NCBI RefSeq assembly: GCF_000473145.1 | Contig: NZ_KI421500.1 | Coordinates: 1,302,225-1,366,224 of the forward strand | Origin: Leisingera daeponensis DSM 23529 | GTDB taxonomy: Bacteria > Pseudomonadota > Alphaproteobacteria > Rhodobacterales > Rhodobacteraceae | Reading direction: 5' to 3' | Length of the DNA stretch: 64,000 nt | The notes under the pieces: generated by a model | Databases searched by the model: none | What the model saw: the letters and a program-made list of their open reading frames with translations, nothing else | What the model was told of the DNA's origin: nothing | Translations under genes and position numbers: made by a program | Part shown: positions 52,435 to 61,147 of the stretch, piece by piece | Layout: each line of letters begins with the position of its first letter | Position numbering within the stretch: position 1 is the first letter of the stretch

Positions 52435-53874
52435 ATGCGCCGTTCTCCGGACCTTCATCGGCCGCAAGCCACCCGCGCGGCGGCCGGCAACCTGCCTGCC
52501 TTCCTTGCGGCCTGCGCCGTGGCCGTTCCGGTCCTGCTGGCCGTTTCGGCTGGAAATATCGCGGATCCGATTGTCCGCTACGACGATTACCCCGCCCTTC
52601 TCGCCCAGCCAGAAGGGTTCTGGCAGAAAACCCTGACCGAGGGCCGCTGGCTCAACTACTTGTGGCACTTGCGCGGCGTGGTTACGCCGGCCTGGCTGAA
52701 TTTCGTTCTGTTCCAAATCCTTTGGGGCGTGACCGCTGCCGCCATTGCAGCCGCCGCAATCCCACCCGGCGACCGCAAATGGTTCGCTGCGGTTCTGGCC
52801 CTCACCCTGCTGCCCGCGCCGCCGGTGTTTCTGATGGCGCCCTGGTCCAGCACCCTCATCCCCGGGTTTGCGGTGCTGGCGCTGTTTGGCGTCCTGGCGC
52901 TGGTGCTGTCTCAGCGCGCCCTGCGCCTGCTGCTGCCGGTTTTCACGCTGCTCGCCTTCACCGCCTATACCACGTTCCCTCTGATCCTGCTTGCGGTCTG
53001 CCTGATCAGCACGCGGCAGCGCTCGCTGCCGGACCTGGCCGGTCTGCTGGTCCTGTTCGGGGCCAGTTTCGCGGGCGCGGTTCTGGCGGTCTATGCGCTG
53101 AACTGGCAGGTGCATGGCGTCTTTGGCATCCCGCTGGACGCGGCCCGCAGCCCGGACCCGGCGCAGGATCTTGCAGAGCTGTGGTCGCACCTGCCGCTGC
53201 TGCAGGAGACGCTTTCGGTCCTGCTCGGCAAGCTGAGCTTCCAGTCAACGCCGGTTCTGCTGTTTCACCTGGGCCTGCTGATCGCCGCCACGGCCGTTCT
53301 GCTGCGCCGCCAGCCGCTGGAGGCCCTTTACCTCTGGACCGCGCTTTGGGCCGGGATGGCGTTGATGACGCTGCAAGTGCTGAGACTGGGCGTGACGATC
53401 CCGGTGCGGGCCTTTCATTTCACCTGGATCCTCTATGCGGTGCTGATCGTGCGGGCCGCGCAAGAGCTCAGCCGCAGCCCCGGCCTGCCCGGGCGTCTGG
53501 CGCGCAATGCGGTGCTGCTGGTTGCGCTCAGTTACCTGGTGCAGACCGCGGTGCAGTTCACCCGTTTCCGCGACTGGCAGCACGAGACCCGCGCGATGGC
53601 AGCCGCCATTTCAGCGCAACCGGGGCCGGTCTATGCCACTGGCAGCATTCTGGACCACCCGGCAGCGCGCAAGGCAGGCCTTCACCGGGCCAGCAGCCTG
53701 GCCAGCCGCCTGGAGCTGTTGACCGGGCGCCAAATCTCCCTGTGCGGGGCCGTTCCCGAAGCCTGCGCCCATCTGCCGCCGCGCCTGAGCAGCCCCGCGC
53801 CGGAGCCGCAGCCGCAAGCCCGTCTGGAACGTTTCGAGGGCGCAAACGTCCTTGTTTTCCCGCCGCGGCAATAG
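52435..53874 (+). CDS. GtrII-like polytopic membrane protein (putative glucosyltransferase)
   Basis: 479 residues, about ten helices. After the first helix, IVRYDDYPALLAQPEGFWQKTLTEGRWLNYLWHLRG carries the DDYPALL and GRWLNY motifs seen in GtrII-type O-antigen glucosyltransferase domains. The C-terminal about 100 residues are periplasmic and soluble-looking. It is flanked by the sox cluster and stands alone. The family call is moderate; the gene has no GtrA/GtrB neighbours, unlike classical GtrII operons. Confidence 0.7.
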   Translation: MRRSPDLHRPQATRAAAGNLPAFLAACAVAVPVLLAVSAGNIADPIVRYDDYPALLAQPEGFWQKTLTEGRWLNYLWHLRGVVTPAWLNFVLFQILWGVTAAAIAAAAIPPGDRKWFAAVLALTLLPAPPVFLMAPWSSTLIPGFAVLALFGVLALVLSQRALRLLLPVFTLLAFTAYTTFPLILLAVCLISTRQRSLPDLAGLLVLFGASFAGAVLAVYALNWQVHGVFGIPLDAARSPDPAQDLAELWSHLPLLQETLSVLLGKLSFQSTPVLLFHLGLLIAATAVLLRRQPLEALYLWTALWAGMALMTLQVLRLGVTIPVRAFHFTWILYAVLIVRAAQELSRSPGLPGRLARNAVLLVALSYLVQTAVQFTRFRDWQHETRAMAAAISAQPGPVYATGSILDHPAARKAGLHRASSLASRLELLTGRQISLCGAVPEACAHLPPRLSSPAPEPQPQARLERFEGANVLVFPPRQ

Positions 53875-53892
53875 AAAGCCCGGCTCCCAAGC

Positions 53893-53916
53893 AAAAAAGG
53901 GCGCCTCTGGCGCCCT
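53893..53916 (-). terminator. Terminator at the end of the sox cluster
   Basis: AGGGCGCC (53898-53905), loop TCT, GGCGCCCT (53909-53916), perfect 8-bp stem followed on the minus strand by TTTTTTGC. It ends the soxXYZABCD transcript and also separates it from the convergent GtrII-like gene. Confidence 0.85.
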
Positions 53917-53941
53917 CTTCCACCAGCCTTCAGGGCTGCTG

Positions 53942-55000
53942 CTACTGGGAATAGGACTGGAGATAGGCGATCACCGCCTCGATATCGCTGTCCTTCTTCA
54001 GCCCGGCAAAGGACATCTTGGTGCCCTTCATGTAGGACTTGGGCTTGGCGAGAAAGGCCGCCAGCTCAGCTTCGGTCCAGACCAGCCCCTCGTCCGCCGC
54101 GGCCGTCATCGCCTTGGAGTACCGGAAGCCGTCGACGTGGCCCGCAGGCGCGCCGACAATGCCGTTCAAAACCGGACCGGTCTTGGACTTGGCGCCCTCG
54201 CCCACCTGGTGGCAGGCTTGGCATTTCTTGAAGGTCTTCTCGCCCTGGGCCACCAGTTCCGGGTCCAGCACCGCAGCAGTTTCCACGGGTTCTTCAACCG
54301 CTTTTTCTGCTGCCGCTTCCACCGCAGCTTCCTGCGCCGGTTCGGCTTCGGCAGGCGCCTCGGCGCTTTCCTCTTCCGGCGTCACATCCAGCACCATGGC
54401 ACGCATGGTGATCTCGACGCTGTCCTTGCAGTTCTCCATGCAAGGCTCCGGGTTCCAGAAGTGCTTCTCCGCCTCCAGCCGGTCATCCAGGATAAAACCG
54501 TCCGCATTCGGCAGCTCGACCTCCAGGAATGTCTCGTCCGACAGAACGAACTCCTCATCCACCAGATCGTTGGAATAGAGGATATAGGCCACGATGGCAT
54601 AAACCTCGTCCGGCGTCAGCGACTGCGCATTGCCAAAGGGCATCGAGCGGTTCACGTAGTCCCAGGTGGTCGACAGATACGGCCAGTAGCTGCCCACCGT
54701 CTTCAGCGGGTCGTCATGGTCCAGCGTGCCCTGCCCGCCTGCCAGCTTGGGCCAGTTGCCCACGCCCTCGGCAAAATCGCCATGGCAGACCGCGCATTTT
54801 TCCGCAAAGATCTCCTCGCCGGTATACACATCGCCCGAGCCTGCGGGCAGGCCGGTGCCGTCGGGGGCCACGTCCAGATCCCAGGCCGCGATTTCCTCCG
54901 GCAAGGCGGGACGGCCGAGGCCGAATTTTTCCGCAAAAGCGGGCACGGCCAGCGTTGCGGCCACAGCGGATGCTGCAATCAGCTTAGGAAACCTCGACAT
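53942..55000 (-). CDS. soxD: Sulfur-oxidation protein SoxD, di-haem cytochrome c
   Basis: 352 residues, signal peptide, then two c-type haem domains: CAVCHGD (Cys69-His73) and CQACHQ (about 265). Between them lies an acidic, Ala/Glu-rich linker (EEESAEAPAEAEPAQEAAVEAAAEKAVEEPVE). SoxD pairs with SoxC as sulfane dehydrogenase, taking electrons from SoxY-bound sulfane sulfur. The gene overlaps soxC by 17 bases and is the last of the cluster; soxE and soxF are not next to it. Confidence 0.93.
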   Translation of the reverse strand: MSRFPKLIAASAVAATLAVPAFAEKFGLGRPALPEEIAAWDLDVAPDGTGLPAGSGDVYTGEEIFAEKCAVCHGDFAEGVGNWPKLAGGQGTLDHDDPLKTVGSYWPYLSTTWDYVNRSMPFGNAQSLTPDEVYAIVAYILYSNDLVDEEFVLSDETFLEVELPNADGFILDDRLEAEKHFWNPEPCMENCKDSVEITMRAMVLDVTPEEESAEAPAEAEPAQEAAVEAAAEKAVEEPVETAAVLDPELVAQGEKTFKKCQACHQVGEGAKSKTGPVLNGIVGAPAGHVDGFRYSKAMTAAADEGLVWTEAELAAFLAKPKSYMKGTKMSFAGLKKDSDIEAVIAYLQSYSQ

Positions 55001-56255
55001 TTTCCGCCTCCCCGTTTGCCTTGACCCACCAGGTCTGGATGGCGTTGTTGTGATAGATCGAATTCAAGCCCCGCACCTCGCGCAGCTGCGCTTTAGTGGG
55101 CTGGACGTACCCGGTGGAATCCTTGGCCCGGCTTTGCAGCAGCATTTCGGAGCCGTCCCAGTTGATATCCAGGTAGAACCGGGTCAGCGCCTTGTCCGTG
55201 CCCGGTGCCGCCAGCCGCGCCTCGGTCCAGGTCTTGCCGCCATCCAGGGTCACATCCACCCCGGTAATCGCGCCGCGGCCAGACCAGGCCAGACCGGTGA
55301 TCACCAGCGGCCCCGCGCCATGGGTGATGGGCGCCTGCGGGCTGGGGCTGGTGACGACGGATTTCGCGTCCATCTCCCAGGTCCACTTGCGGCTGATGCC
55401 ATTGGCCAGCGTGTCGGTGTATTTAGAGGTCTCCTCGCGGCTCTCGACAGGCTGGTCCATCACCTCGACCCGGCGCAGCCATTTGATCCACATGTTGCCC
55501 TCCCAGCCCGGCACCACCAGCCGCACGGGATAGCCATGCTCCTTGCGCAGCGCCTCGCCATTGGCCTTGAAGGCAACCAGCACGTCATCCATCGCCTTCT
55601 CCAGCGGGATCGAGCGGCCGTTGGAGGACGCATCCGCGCCTTCCACATAGACCCATTTGCCCTCCGGCTTGACCCCGGCTTCCTCCAGCAGTGTCCGCAG
55701 GGAGACGCCGGAGTATTCCATGTTGTGGATCATGCCATGGGTGAACTGCGCGCCGTTCAGCTGCGCGCCGGCCCACTCCATCCCGGAGTTCGCCGCGCAT
55801 TCGCAGAAATAAACACGGTTCTCGCGCGGGAAGCGCTCCAGATCCGCGTAGGTGAAAACCAGCGGCGTATCGACCAGGCCGTTGATCATCAGCCGGTAGT
55901 CTTCCTTGCGCAGCTCGATGGCGCCCGAGTGATGGCGTTCGAACGCGCAGCCCTGCGGCGTGATCGTGCCGTCCAGGGCGTGGATCGGGGTGAAGTTGAT
56001 CGAGCTGATGGTGTCCGCCGTCAGCCACCCCACATTGCGGCGCACCACGTCGCTTTCGTATTTGATCGGCAGGCCATAGGGCGTGGCATCCACACCCTCG
56101 CCCAGACCGCTGGCCCAGTCCTGCACCTCGGTAATCAGCGGATCAGGTGCGGCCGCCTTGGCAGCTCCGGCCGCCACCGCCCCTGCGCCGGCAGCTGCCG
56201 CACCGGTCAGGAACTGACGGCGCGAAGGTGCCAGGCTGTTGGCGTCATCACTCAT
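54984..56255 (-). CDS. soxC: Sulfane dehydrogenase SoxC, molybdenum subunit
   Basis: 423 residues, Tat signal (SRRQFLTGAAAAGAG), sulfite-oxidase fold. Cys153 in YFCECAANSGMEW is the Mo-pterin ligand; YGLPIKYESDVVRRNVGW and the C-terminal dimerisation domain follow. It oxidises SoxY-Cys-S-sulfane with six electrons per sulfur together with SoxD. An ATTC-N8-GAAT palindrome lies 25-40 bp before the ATG, and GGAGG is at good spacing. Confidence 0.95.
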   Translation of the reverse strand: MSDDANSLAPSRRQFLTGAAAAGAGAVAAGAAKAAAPDPLITEVQDWASGLGEGVDATPYGLPIKYESDVVRRNVGWLTADTISSINFTPIHALDGTITPQGCAFERHHSGAIELRKEDYRLMINGLVDTPLVFTYADLERFPRENRVYFCECAANSGMEWAGAQLNGAQFTHGMIHNMEYSGVSLRTLLEEAGVKPEGKWVYVEGADASSNGRSIPLEKAMDDVLVAFKANGEALRKEHGYPVRLVVPGWEGNMWIKWLRRVEVMDQPVESREETSKYTDTLANGISRKWTWEMDAKSVVTSPSPQAPITHGAGPLVITGLAWSGRGAITGVDVTLDGGKTWTEARLAAPGTDKALTRFYLDINWDGSEMLLQSRAKDSTGYVQPTKAQLREVRGLNSIYHNNAIQTWWVKANGEAENVEVS

Positions 56256-56279
56256 TTCTTTGCCTCCTTACATAGATAA

Positions 56280-56295
56280 ATTCACGTTCGTGAAT
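56280..56295. promoter_or_regulatory. SoxR-type operator before soxC
   Basis: ATTC-ACGTTCGT-GAAT inside the longer palindrome AATTCACG-TT-CGTGAATT (56279-56296, perfect 8-bp arms). It overlaps a TTGAAT/TATCTA-type promoter read on the minus strand. Confidence 0.8.
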
Positions 56296-56322
56296 TCAAC
56301 TGCGCAAAATTTTTTCGATGTG

Positions 56323-56339
56323 CCCGCCGTCAGGGCGGG
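56323..56339 (-). terminator. Hairpin between soxB and soxC
   Basis: CCCGCC (56323-56328) with GGCGGG (56334-56339) lies after soxB, upstream of the soxC operator. On the minus strand it is followed by CACATCGAAAAAATTTT, so termination is weak or factor-assisted. Confidence 0.45.
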
Positions 56340-56370
56340 TGCGTTCTTCCCCTGCCGGGGCGGGCGCTGA

Positions 56371-58068
56371 TTATGCGCCCGCCACCTGCACAGAGTTGTT
56401 CGGGTCCAGGGTCACGGTGCCAAGCTTGCGGATGTGATCCTCCACCACATCCCAGATCATCGGCCCCTCGGTGCCCTCGTTCACGCTGGCCCAGCCCGCC
56501 ACCACATAGGACTTCGCCGGGTCGATCGCCTCGCCGGTCTTCAGCAGGGTCATCTCGCTGATCCGCGCGCCCTGCGGCTTGGTGATGTCGATGCGGTAGC
56601 CCATGCCGCCGATCCGCACCATGTCGCCGCCCTGCTGGTAATAGGGGTCGGGGTTGAAGATGTTATCGGCCACATCCTCCAGGATCACCTTGATGAACTC
56701 TCCGGTCATCTCACTCCGGTAGGCCTCGCCATAGGACATCGAGGTCACGTTCCAGATATCCTCGCGGGTGATGTCATCCCCCGGCACCAGCGACGGCCCC
56801 CAGCGCACGCCGGGCGACATGGCGATATCCGCTTCCCGCTCGCTCAGCAGCGCGTCGCAGATCAGGTCGTCCCAGGTGCCGTTGAAGTTGCCGCGGCGGT
56901 ACAGCAGCGTATCGGTCTGGCCGATCACCTCCTCCAGCTGCGCCTTGAAGGGCGCGCGCTCCGCCTCGATCAGCTGCGCCACCGCCGGGTCCGGCGCAAT
57001 CACATCCGAGAACACCGGGATCAGCTTGTGCCGCAGCCCCATCAGCTGGCCGTCGCGCACATCCAGATCGACACGAGAGACGAATTTTCCGTTCGAGCCA
57101 GAGGCGATGATATGGGTCTTGCCCGCCAGCACCGGTTCCGGCAGCGCGTCGTGAGTGTGGCCCGACAGGATCACATCGATGCCCTGCACCCTGCTAGCCA
57201 TCTTCTTGTCGACGTCAAAACCGTTGTGGCTCAGCACGACCACAACATCGGCGCCTGCGGCGCGGACCTCGTCCACCATGGCCTGCATATGCTCGTCGCG
57301 GATGCCAAAGGAGTATTCCGGGAACATCCAGCCCGGGTTGGCAATCGGCATATAGGGGAAGGCCTGGCCGATCACCGCCACATTGGCGCCGCCGCGCTCG
57401 AAGAACTTGTAAGGCTTGAACAGCTCCGCCGGCTCATCCCATTCCGAGTCAAAGATATTCTGGCCAAGCGCCGCAAAGGGCAGGTTCTCGACGATCTCGT
57501 TCACCCGGCTGCTGCCCAGCGTGAACTCCCAGTGGAACGTCATCGCATCCGGCTTCAGCGCGTTCATCACGTTGACCATGTCCTGGCCCTGGGTGTGATG
57601 GCAGGTATAGGAGCCGTGCCAGGTGTCGCCGCCGTCCAGCAGCAGCGCATCGGGGCGGTCGGCGCGGATCGCGTTGATGATGGTCGACACCCGGTCCAGC
57701 CCGCCGACACGGCCATAGGCCTTGGCGAGCGCAGAGAAGTCATTGTAGGTCAGCGCATAGGCCGAAGGGCTGCCGTCGGCGATGCCGTACACCTTGCGGA
57801 AGTCGGCGCCGGTGATGTGGGGCACGTGGCCCTTGTTCTCTCCGACGCCCAGGTTGACCGAGGGCTCGCGGAAATAGATCGGCTTCAGCTGGCCGTGAAT
57901 ATCGGTCACATGGATCAGGCTGATATTGCCAAAGGTGTCAAACTCCAGCAGCTGGTCCTGGCTCAGCCGCTGCTGCGCAGCCAGCCGCGCCCAATTGCCA
58001 AAGCCTGACGCCCCCACCATGGCCGAGGCGGCCATGGAAACCTGCAGAAAATCGCGGCGCGAGATCAT
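56371..58068 (-). CDS. soxB: Thiosulfohydrolase SoxB
   Basis: 565 residues, Tat signal (SRRDFLQVSMAASAMVG). Calcineurin-like 5'-nucleotidase fold: SLIHVTDIHGQLKP, ALLLDGGDTWHGS, DAMTFHWEFTLGS, VVLSHNGFD and ILSGHTHD bind the two metal ions (Mn). It hydrolyses the terminal sulfonate from SoxY-thiocysteine-S-sulfate. An ATTC-N8-GAAT palindrome lies 33-48 bp upstream of the ATG. Confidence 0.97.
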   Translation of the reverse strand: MISRRDFLQVSMAASAMVGASGFGNWARLAAQQRLSQDQLLEFDTFGNISLIHVTDIHGQLKPIYFREPSVNLGVGENKGHVPHITGADFRKVYGIADGSPSAYALTYNDFSALAKAYGRVGGLDRVSTIINAIRADRPDALLLDGGDTWHGSYTCHHTQGQDMVNVMNALKPDAMTFHWEFTLGSSRVNEIVENLPFAALGQNIFDSEWDEPAELFKPYKFFERGGANVAVIGQAFPYMPIANPGWMFPEYSFGIRDEHMQAMVDEVRAAGADVVVVLSHNGFDVDKKMASRVQGIDVILSGHTHDALPEPVLAGKTHIIASGSNGKFVSRVDLDVRDGQLMGLRHKLIPVFSDVIAPDPAVAQLIEAERAPFKAQLEEVIGQTDTLLYRRGNFNGTWDDLICDALLSEREADIAMSPGVRWGPSLVPGDDITREDIWNVTSMSYGEAYRSEMTGEFIKVILEDVADNIFNPDPYYQQGGDMVRIGGMGYRIDITKPQGARISEMTLLKTGEAIDPAKSYVVAGWASVNEGTEGPMIWDVVEDHIRKLGTVTLDPNNSVQVAGA

Positions 58069-58100
58069 GAGTACCGGTATCCTGTATGTTCACGCGATAT

Positions 58101-58116
58101 ATTCACGTGAATGAAT
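58101..58116. promoter_or_regulatory. SoxR-type operator before soxB
   Basis: ATTC-ACGTGAAT-GAAT; the left part is also a perfect 12-bp palindrome ATTCACGTGAAT (58101-58112). On the minus strand TTGAAA and TATATC with a 16-bp spacer flank it, so it overlaps the promoter. Confidence 0.78.
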
Positions 58117-58167
58117 GTTTCAAAAGAGATACGCCCCGCACCTGGAAACAGGCGCGGGGCGCAAAGA

Positions 58168-59019
58168 TCAGTTGCGGACGGAGGGTGCTTCGACCGACAG
58201 GCCGTTGCCGCGCGAGGCGACATAGAGTTCCAGCGCGACGAACTCCGCAGAACCCGGCTTGTAGGTCTCGGCGCGGGTGTCGCGCACGCAGCCCTTGAAG
58301 CGCGCGTGGGCGGTGTTCAGCTTGGTGTTCTTCAGTCGGTACACCGGGAAGCCGTTGATCTGGCCCTGGCTCAGGTGGTCGGCGCGGATCATGTTGCCAT
58401 AATTGTCCTCATGGCAGTTCGCGCAGGACAGCTCCAGCTGGCCGGTGCGCGTGTAATACAGCTCCTTGCCCATTTCCCAGGTCGCCTGGACCGGGCCGTC
58501 GATGGCCACGTTCACCGGCATTCCGCGGGACTGGACAGAGATCAGCGCCTCCATCGCGGCCATTTCGCCGCCGGAGTATTTCCACTTCTCCGCGCCCATC
58601 TGGTTTTCGCGGCAATCGTTGATCTGCATGTTCAGGGTGCGGACCTCGCCGGCCTCTTCGTTCCACTTGGGATAGACCGCGCGCACGCCTGCCATGCTTT
58701 CCGCGGCATCGCCGTGGCACGACGCGCAGGATTTGCCCTCGGACCCGTCGGCAGTGTCCCAGGCTTCCTGAGCCTGATCGACAAACACCATCGCAGGGTT
58801 CTCGAAGTCATCCATTTGCAGCGCTTGCGTCTCGTCCGAGCGGAAGTGCCAGCCCGACATCACCTCGCCCAGCACATCCGCCACATGGGCGGGCGCCGCG
58901 GCCTTGGTGGTCATCTCGATTTCCCCGTTGACCACAAGCTTGTCGTCATCGGGGCCTGCGCCCGCCGCCATCGGCAGCGCCAGCACAGCGGCAATGGCTG
59001 TGATTGCCTTTCTGTTCAT
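58168..59019 (-). CDS. soxA: SoxA, di-haem c-type cytochrome of SoxAX
   Basis: 283 residues with a signal peptide. Haem motifs CASCH (Cys98-His102) and CANCH (Cys199-His203), and Cys244 in RFKGCVRDTRAE, the active-site cysteine (persulfide ligand) of SoxA. Two haems make this the di-haem type. SoxAX joins thiosulfate to SoxY's cysteine, starting the cycle. RBS GGGAGG upstream. Confidence 0.96.
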   Translation of the reverse strand: MNRKAITAIAAVLALPMAAGAGPDDDKLVVNGEIEMTTKAAAPAHVADVLGEVMSGWHFRSDETQALQMDDFENPAMVFVDQAQEAWDTADGSEGKSCASCHGDAAESMAGVRAVYPKWNEEAGEVRTLNMQINDCRENQMGAEKWKYSGGEMAAMEALISVQSRGMPVNVAIDGPVQATWEMGKELYYTRTGQLELSCANCHEDNYGNMIRADHLSQGQINGFPVYRLKNTKLNTAHARFKGCVRDTRAETYKPGSAEFVALELYVASRGNGLSVEAPSVRN

Positions 59020-59094
59020 TCCTTTTCCTCCCTTGGGTGCCTGCCCTGCCCGGCTCCAGCCGGACAGGACGCGTGCCTGAAGATCCGGAACGGA

Positions 59095-59424
59095 TCAGCC
59101 GATGGCGATTTTATTCTTGGTGTCGTAGACGGAGCCGTCGTCGTCATACCAGGTAAAGACGAACTCGCCCGCTTCCGGCACGGTCGCGTCGAATTCGAAA
59201 TACGGGTTAGTGGAGATCGCGGGCTCCATCGCGACGTCCAGCACCATGGTGCCGTTGAACTCGCAGGTGAAGCGGTTGATGATCGAGCGCGGGATCAGAT
59301 TGCCGTCCTCGTCCTTGCGCTGGCCGCTTTCCATCTTGTGGCTGATCAGCGTCTTGATGGTGACCGCCTCACCGGCGGCAGCAGACTTCGGGACCTTGAC
59401 GCGGGGTTTAACACCGGATGCCAT
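59095..59424 (-). CDS. soxZ: SoxZ, sulfur carrier partner
   Basis: 109 residues, immunoglobulin-like fold: KPRVKVPKSAAAGEAVTIKTLISHKMESGQRKDEDGNLIPRSIINRFTCEFNGTMVLDVAMEPAISTNPYFEFDATVPEAGEFVFTWYDDDGSVY. Forms the SoxYZ heterodimer. AAGGAGAATT precedes the ATG. soxY lies 44 bp upstream on the same strand. Confidence 0.97.
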   Translation of the reverse strand: MASGVKPRVKVPKSAAAGEAVTIKTLISHKMESGQRKDEDGNLIPRSIINRFTCEFNGTMVLDVAMEPAISTNPYFEFDATVPEAGEFVFTWYDDDGSVYDTKNKIAIG

Positions 59425-59468
59425 GTCTTTAATTCTCCTTAAGAATTCCGTTCAGGAAGCGGGCGGCC

Positions 59469-59888
59469 TCAGCCGCCGCAGCCGCCGATGGTGACTTTGA
59501 CGGTGGCGCTGGCCTTGGCAAAGGAGCCATCCGCCAGCTTGGCAACCGCGACCACGTCCTGTGTGCCCGCCAGCCGGATCCGGGTGGAGGCCGCCTGCTG
59601 CGCTGCGCCAGGGCCAAAGTTGAAGGTTGCCACACCCGGTTCCGGGTTGCCGGCGGCCAGCACCAGGATTGCGGTGGCGCCCGGCGCCTCGACCGAAATC
59701 GGAACGGTGTTGCCGTTCTCGGCAATTTCCGGCGCGTTCAGGGTCACGCCCCCTTCGGCCATTTCGGCACCGCCGGTAAAGGCGGCAATCCGGTCATCCG
59801 CCGCCGCAGTCACGCGGAACGGCAGCACGGTAACCACGGCAGCGCCCAGGCCCATCGCCAGGGTCTCACGGCGTGAGAACTCCATCAT
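59469..59888 (-). CDS. soxY: SoxY, sulfur-carrying protein
   Basis: 139 residues, Tat signal (FSRRETLAMGLGAAVV), ending in the invariant KVTIGGCGG where Cys137 carries the sulfur intermediates. Imported folded with SoxZ. Start could be Met1 or the next Met at 59885. First substrate carrier of the cycle, positioned directly after soxX. Confidence 0.97.
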   Translation of the reverse strand: MMEFSRRETLAMGLGAAVVTVLPFRVTAAADDRIAAFTGGAEMAEGGVTLNAPEIAENGNTVPISVEAPGATAILVLAAGNPEPGVATFNFGPGAAQQAASTRIRLAGTQDVVAVAKLADGSFAKASATVKVTIGGCGG

Positions 59889-59942
59889 ATCTCTCCTTTG
59901 AATTCACATCGGTGCGGGGCGCTCAACCGCCCCGCCCGCGCC

Positions 59943-60419
59943 TTACTCTTCTTTCAGCGTCGCGAGGAACGCGACCACATCCTCGATCTCCTGCGCCGTC
60001 AGGATCGGCGGCAGCGGCTCAGCCCCGGCGTCGCCGGTATAGGCATCGCCCGGGCGGATGAAGCCTTCGACCTTGTAAAAGGCCGGCATCATCGTGCCTT
60101 CGAATGTCATCTTGGCATTGGCGATCAGACCGCGCAGCTCTTCCACGGTCCAGCGGTCGGCGGCGCCATCCAGCGACGGCCCGATCTCGCCATGGAACGG
60201 CACATCCGCCAGCGCGCTCACCTGGTGGCAGGCAACGCAGTTGCCCTTGGACCTTGTGCTGGCAACAATCGCCCCGTTGGCCGCATCGCCGGCCACGCCG
60301 GTCAGCGAGGCGGCTACCTCACCCGACTCGCCAAACTGCACCGCTTGCGGAGCAACCTCCGCGGCCAAAGCCGCAGTCCCGGCCAGGCTTAGCGCCAGTG
60401 TCAGAGATGTAAGCTTCAT
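59943..60419 (-). CDS. soxX: SoxX, mono-haem cytochrome c of SoxAX
   Basis: 158 residues from the ATG at 60419, signal peptide (KLTSLTLALSLAGTAALA), one haem motif CVACH (Cys61-His65), and the methionine-rich tail region GTMMPAFYKVEG supplying the axial ligand. Forms the SoxAX complex. Preceded by an ATTC-N8-GAAT palindrome at 60508-60523, likely the start of the soxXYZA message. Confidence 0.95.
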   Translation of the reverse strand: MKLTSLTLALSLAGTAALAAEVAPQAVQFGESGEVAASLTGVAGDAANGAIVASTRSKGNCVACHQVSALADVPFHGEIGPSLDGAADRWTVEELRGLIANAKMTFEGTMMPAFYKVEGFIRPGDAYTGDAGAEPLPPILTAQEIEDVVAFLATLKEE

Positions 60420-60507
60420 GTATCCTCCCATTGGCTGCCGCTGTTCCCGGGCGGCTTGCTTAGCTTTGCATACCGTAGGGCACAGCGCCCCGGGTACGCA
60501 ACAACAA

Positions 60508-60523
60508 ATTCATTATTGTGAAT
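60508..60523. promoter_or_regulatory. SoxR-type operator before soxX
   Basis: ATTC-ATTATTGT-GAAT within AATTCA...TGAATT (60507-60524, 6-bp perfect arms), 89 bp upstream of the soxX ATG and 39 bp after the soxW stop. The soxW-soxX gap has been reported as a SoxR-binding region in Pseudaminobacter salicylatoxidans (from memory). Confidence 0.82.
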
Positions 60524-60546
60524 TTTTATGGATCGTGCGCGAAACG

Positions 60547-61128
60547 TCAGTCTGCCGACCCATTGTTGCGCTCCTGAATGCGGCGCGCATGGTAACGCTG
60601 AAAATCCTCCTCGTTTTCAGGCCCATACCGCTTTTCGTTGACCCATGTGAACATGTCCAGCGTTGTATCCGCACTGAAGGCGCCCGGCATCACCGCCACC
60701 GCGGCTTCAGGTGCGGCGGCACCTTCCTCCACGTCCTCCGGCAAAAACAGAATCGTCGGTGTGAACAGCACGCGCCATTTGCGCGCCATGTCCTTTTCCG
60801 GCAGCGTTTCGCCGTCGAAATCCGTCACCTCCACGTCGCCGTGAAGGTTCAGCTGCACGACGAAGAAGTTGTCCTCGATATACTGGCTGATCTCCGGACG
60901 GGGAAACACTTCCGCATGCATCTTGGTGCAATAGATGCAGCCGCGCTGCTCAAAGAACAGCACCAGCCGCTTGTCCTCGCCATTGGCTTCCTCCAGGTCT
61001 TCGCGCAGATCCTTGAAAGTGTCCCGCATCCAGGGCGTCTTGTGCAGCCCGTCGTCGCCCAGCTCCGCCGCTGCCAAGGGCGCGGCAAGAACCGCAGCCA
61101 TTAACACTTTTGCAATATTTCTCAGCAT
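60547..61128 (-). CDS. soxW: SoxW, periplasmic thioredoxin
   Basis: 193 residues, signal peptide, thioredoxin fold with active-site CIYC (Cys64-Cys67) and KWRVLFTPTILFL cis-Pro region. Receives electrons from SoxV across the membrane and keeps Sox proteins reduced. ATG at 61128 with GGAGG five bases upstream is chosen over the TTG at 61140. A gap of 19 bp separates it from soxV. Confidence 0.93.
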   Translation of the reverse strand: MLRNIAKVLMAAVLAAPLAAAELGDDGLHKTPWMRDTFKDLREDLEEANGEDKRLVLFFEQRGCIYCTKMHAEVFPRPEISQYIEDNFFVVQLNLHGDVEVTDFDGETLPEKDMARKWRVLFTPTILFLPEDVEEGAAAPEAAVAVMPGAFSADTTLDMFTWVNEKRYGPENEEDFQRYHARRIQERNNGSAD

Positions 61129-61147
61129 GTTGACCTCCAAACCTCAC

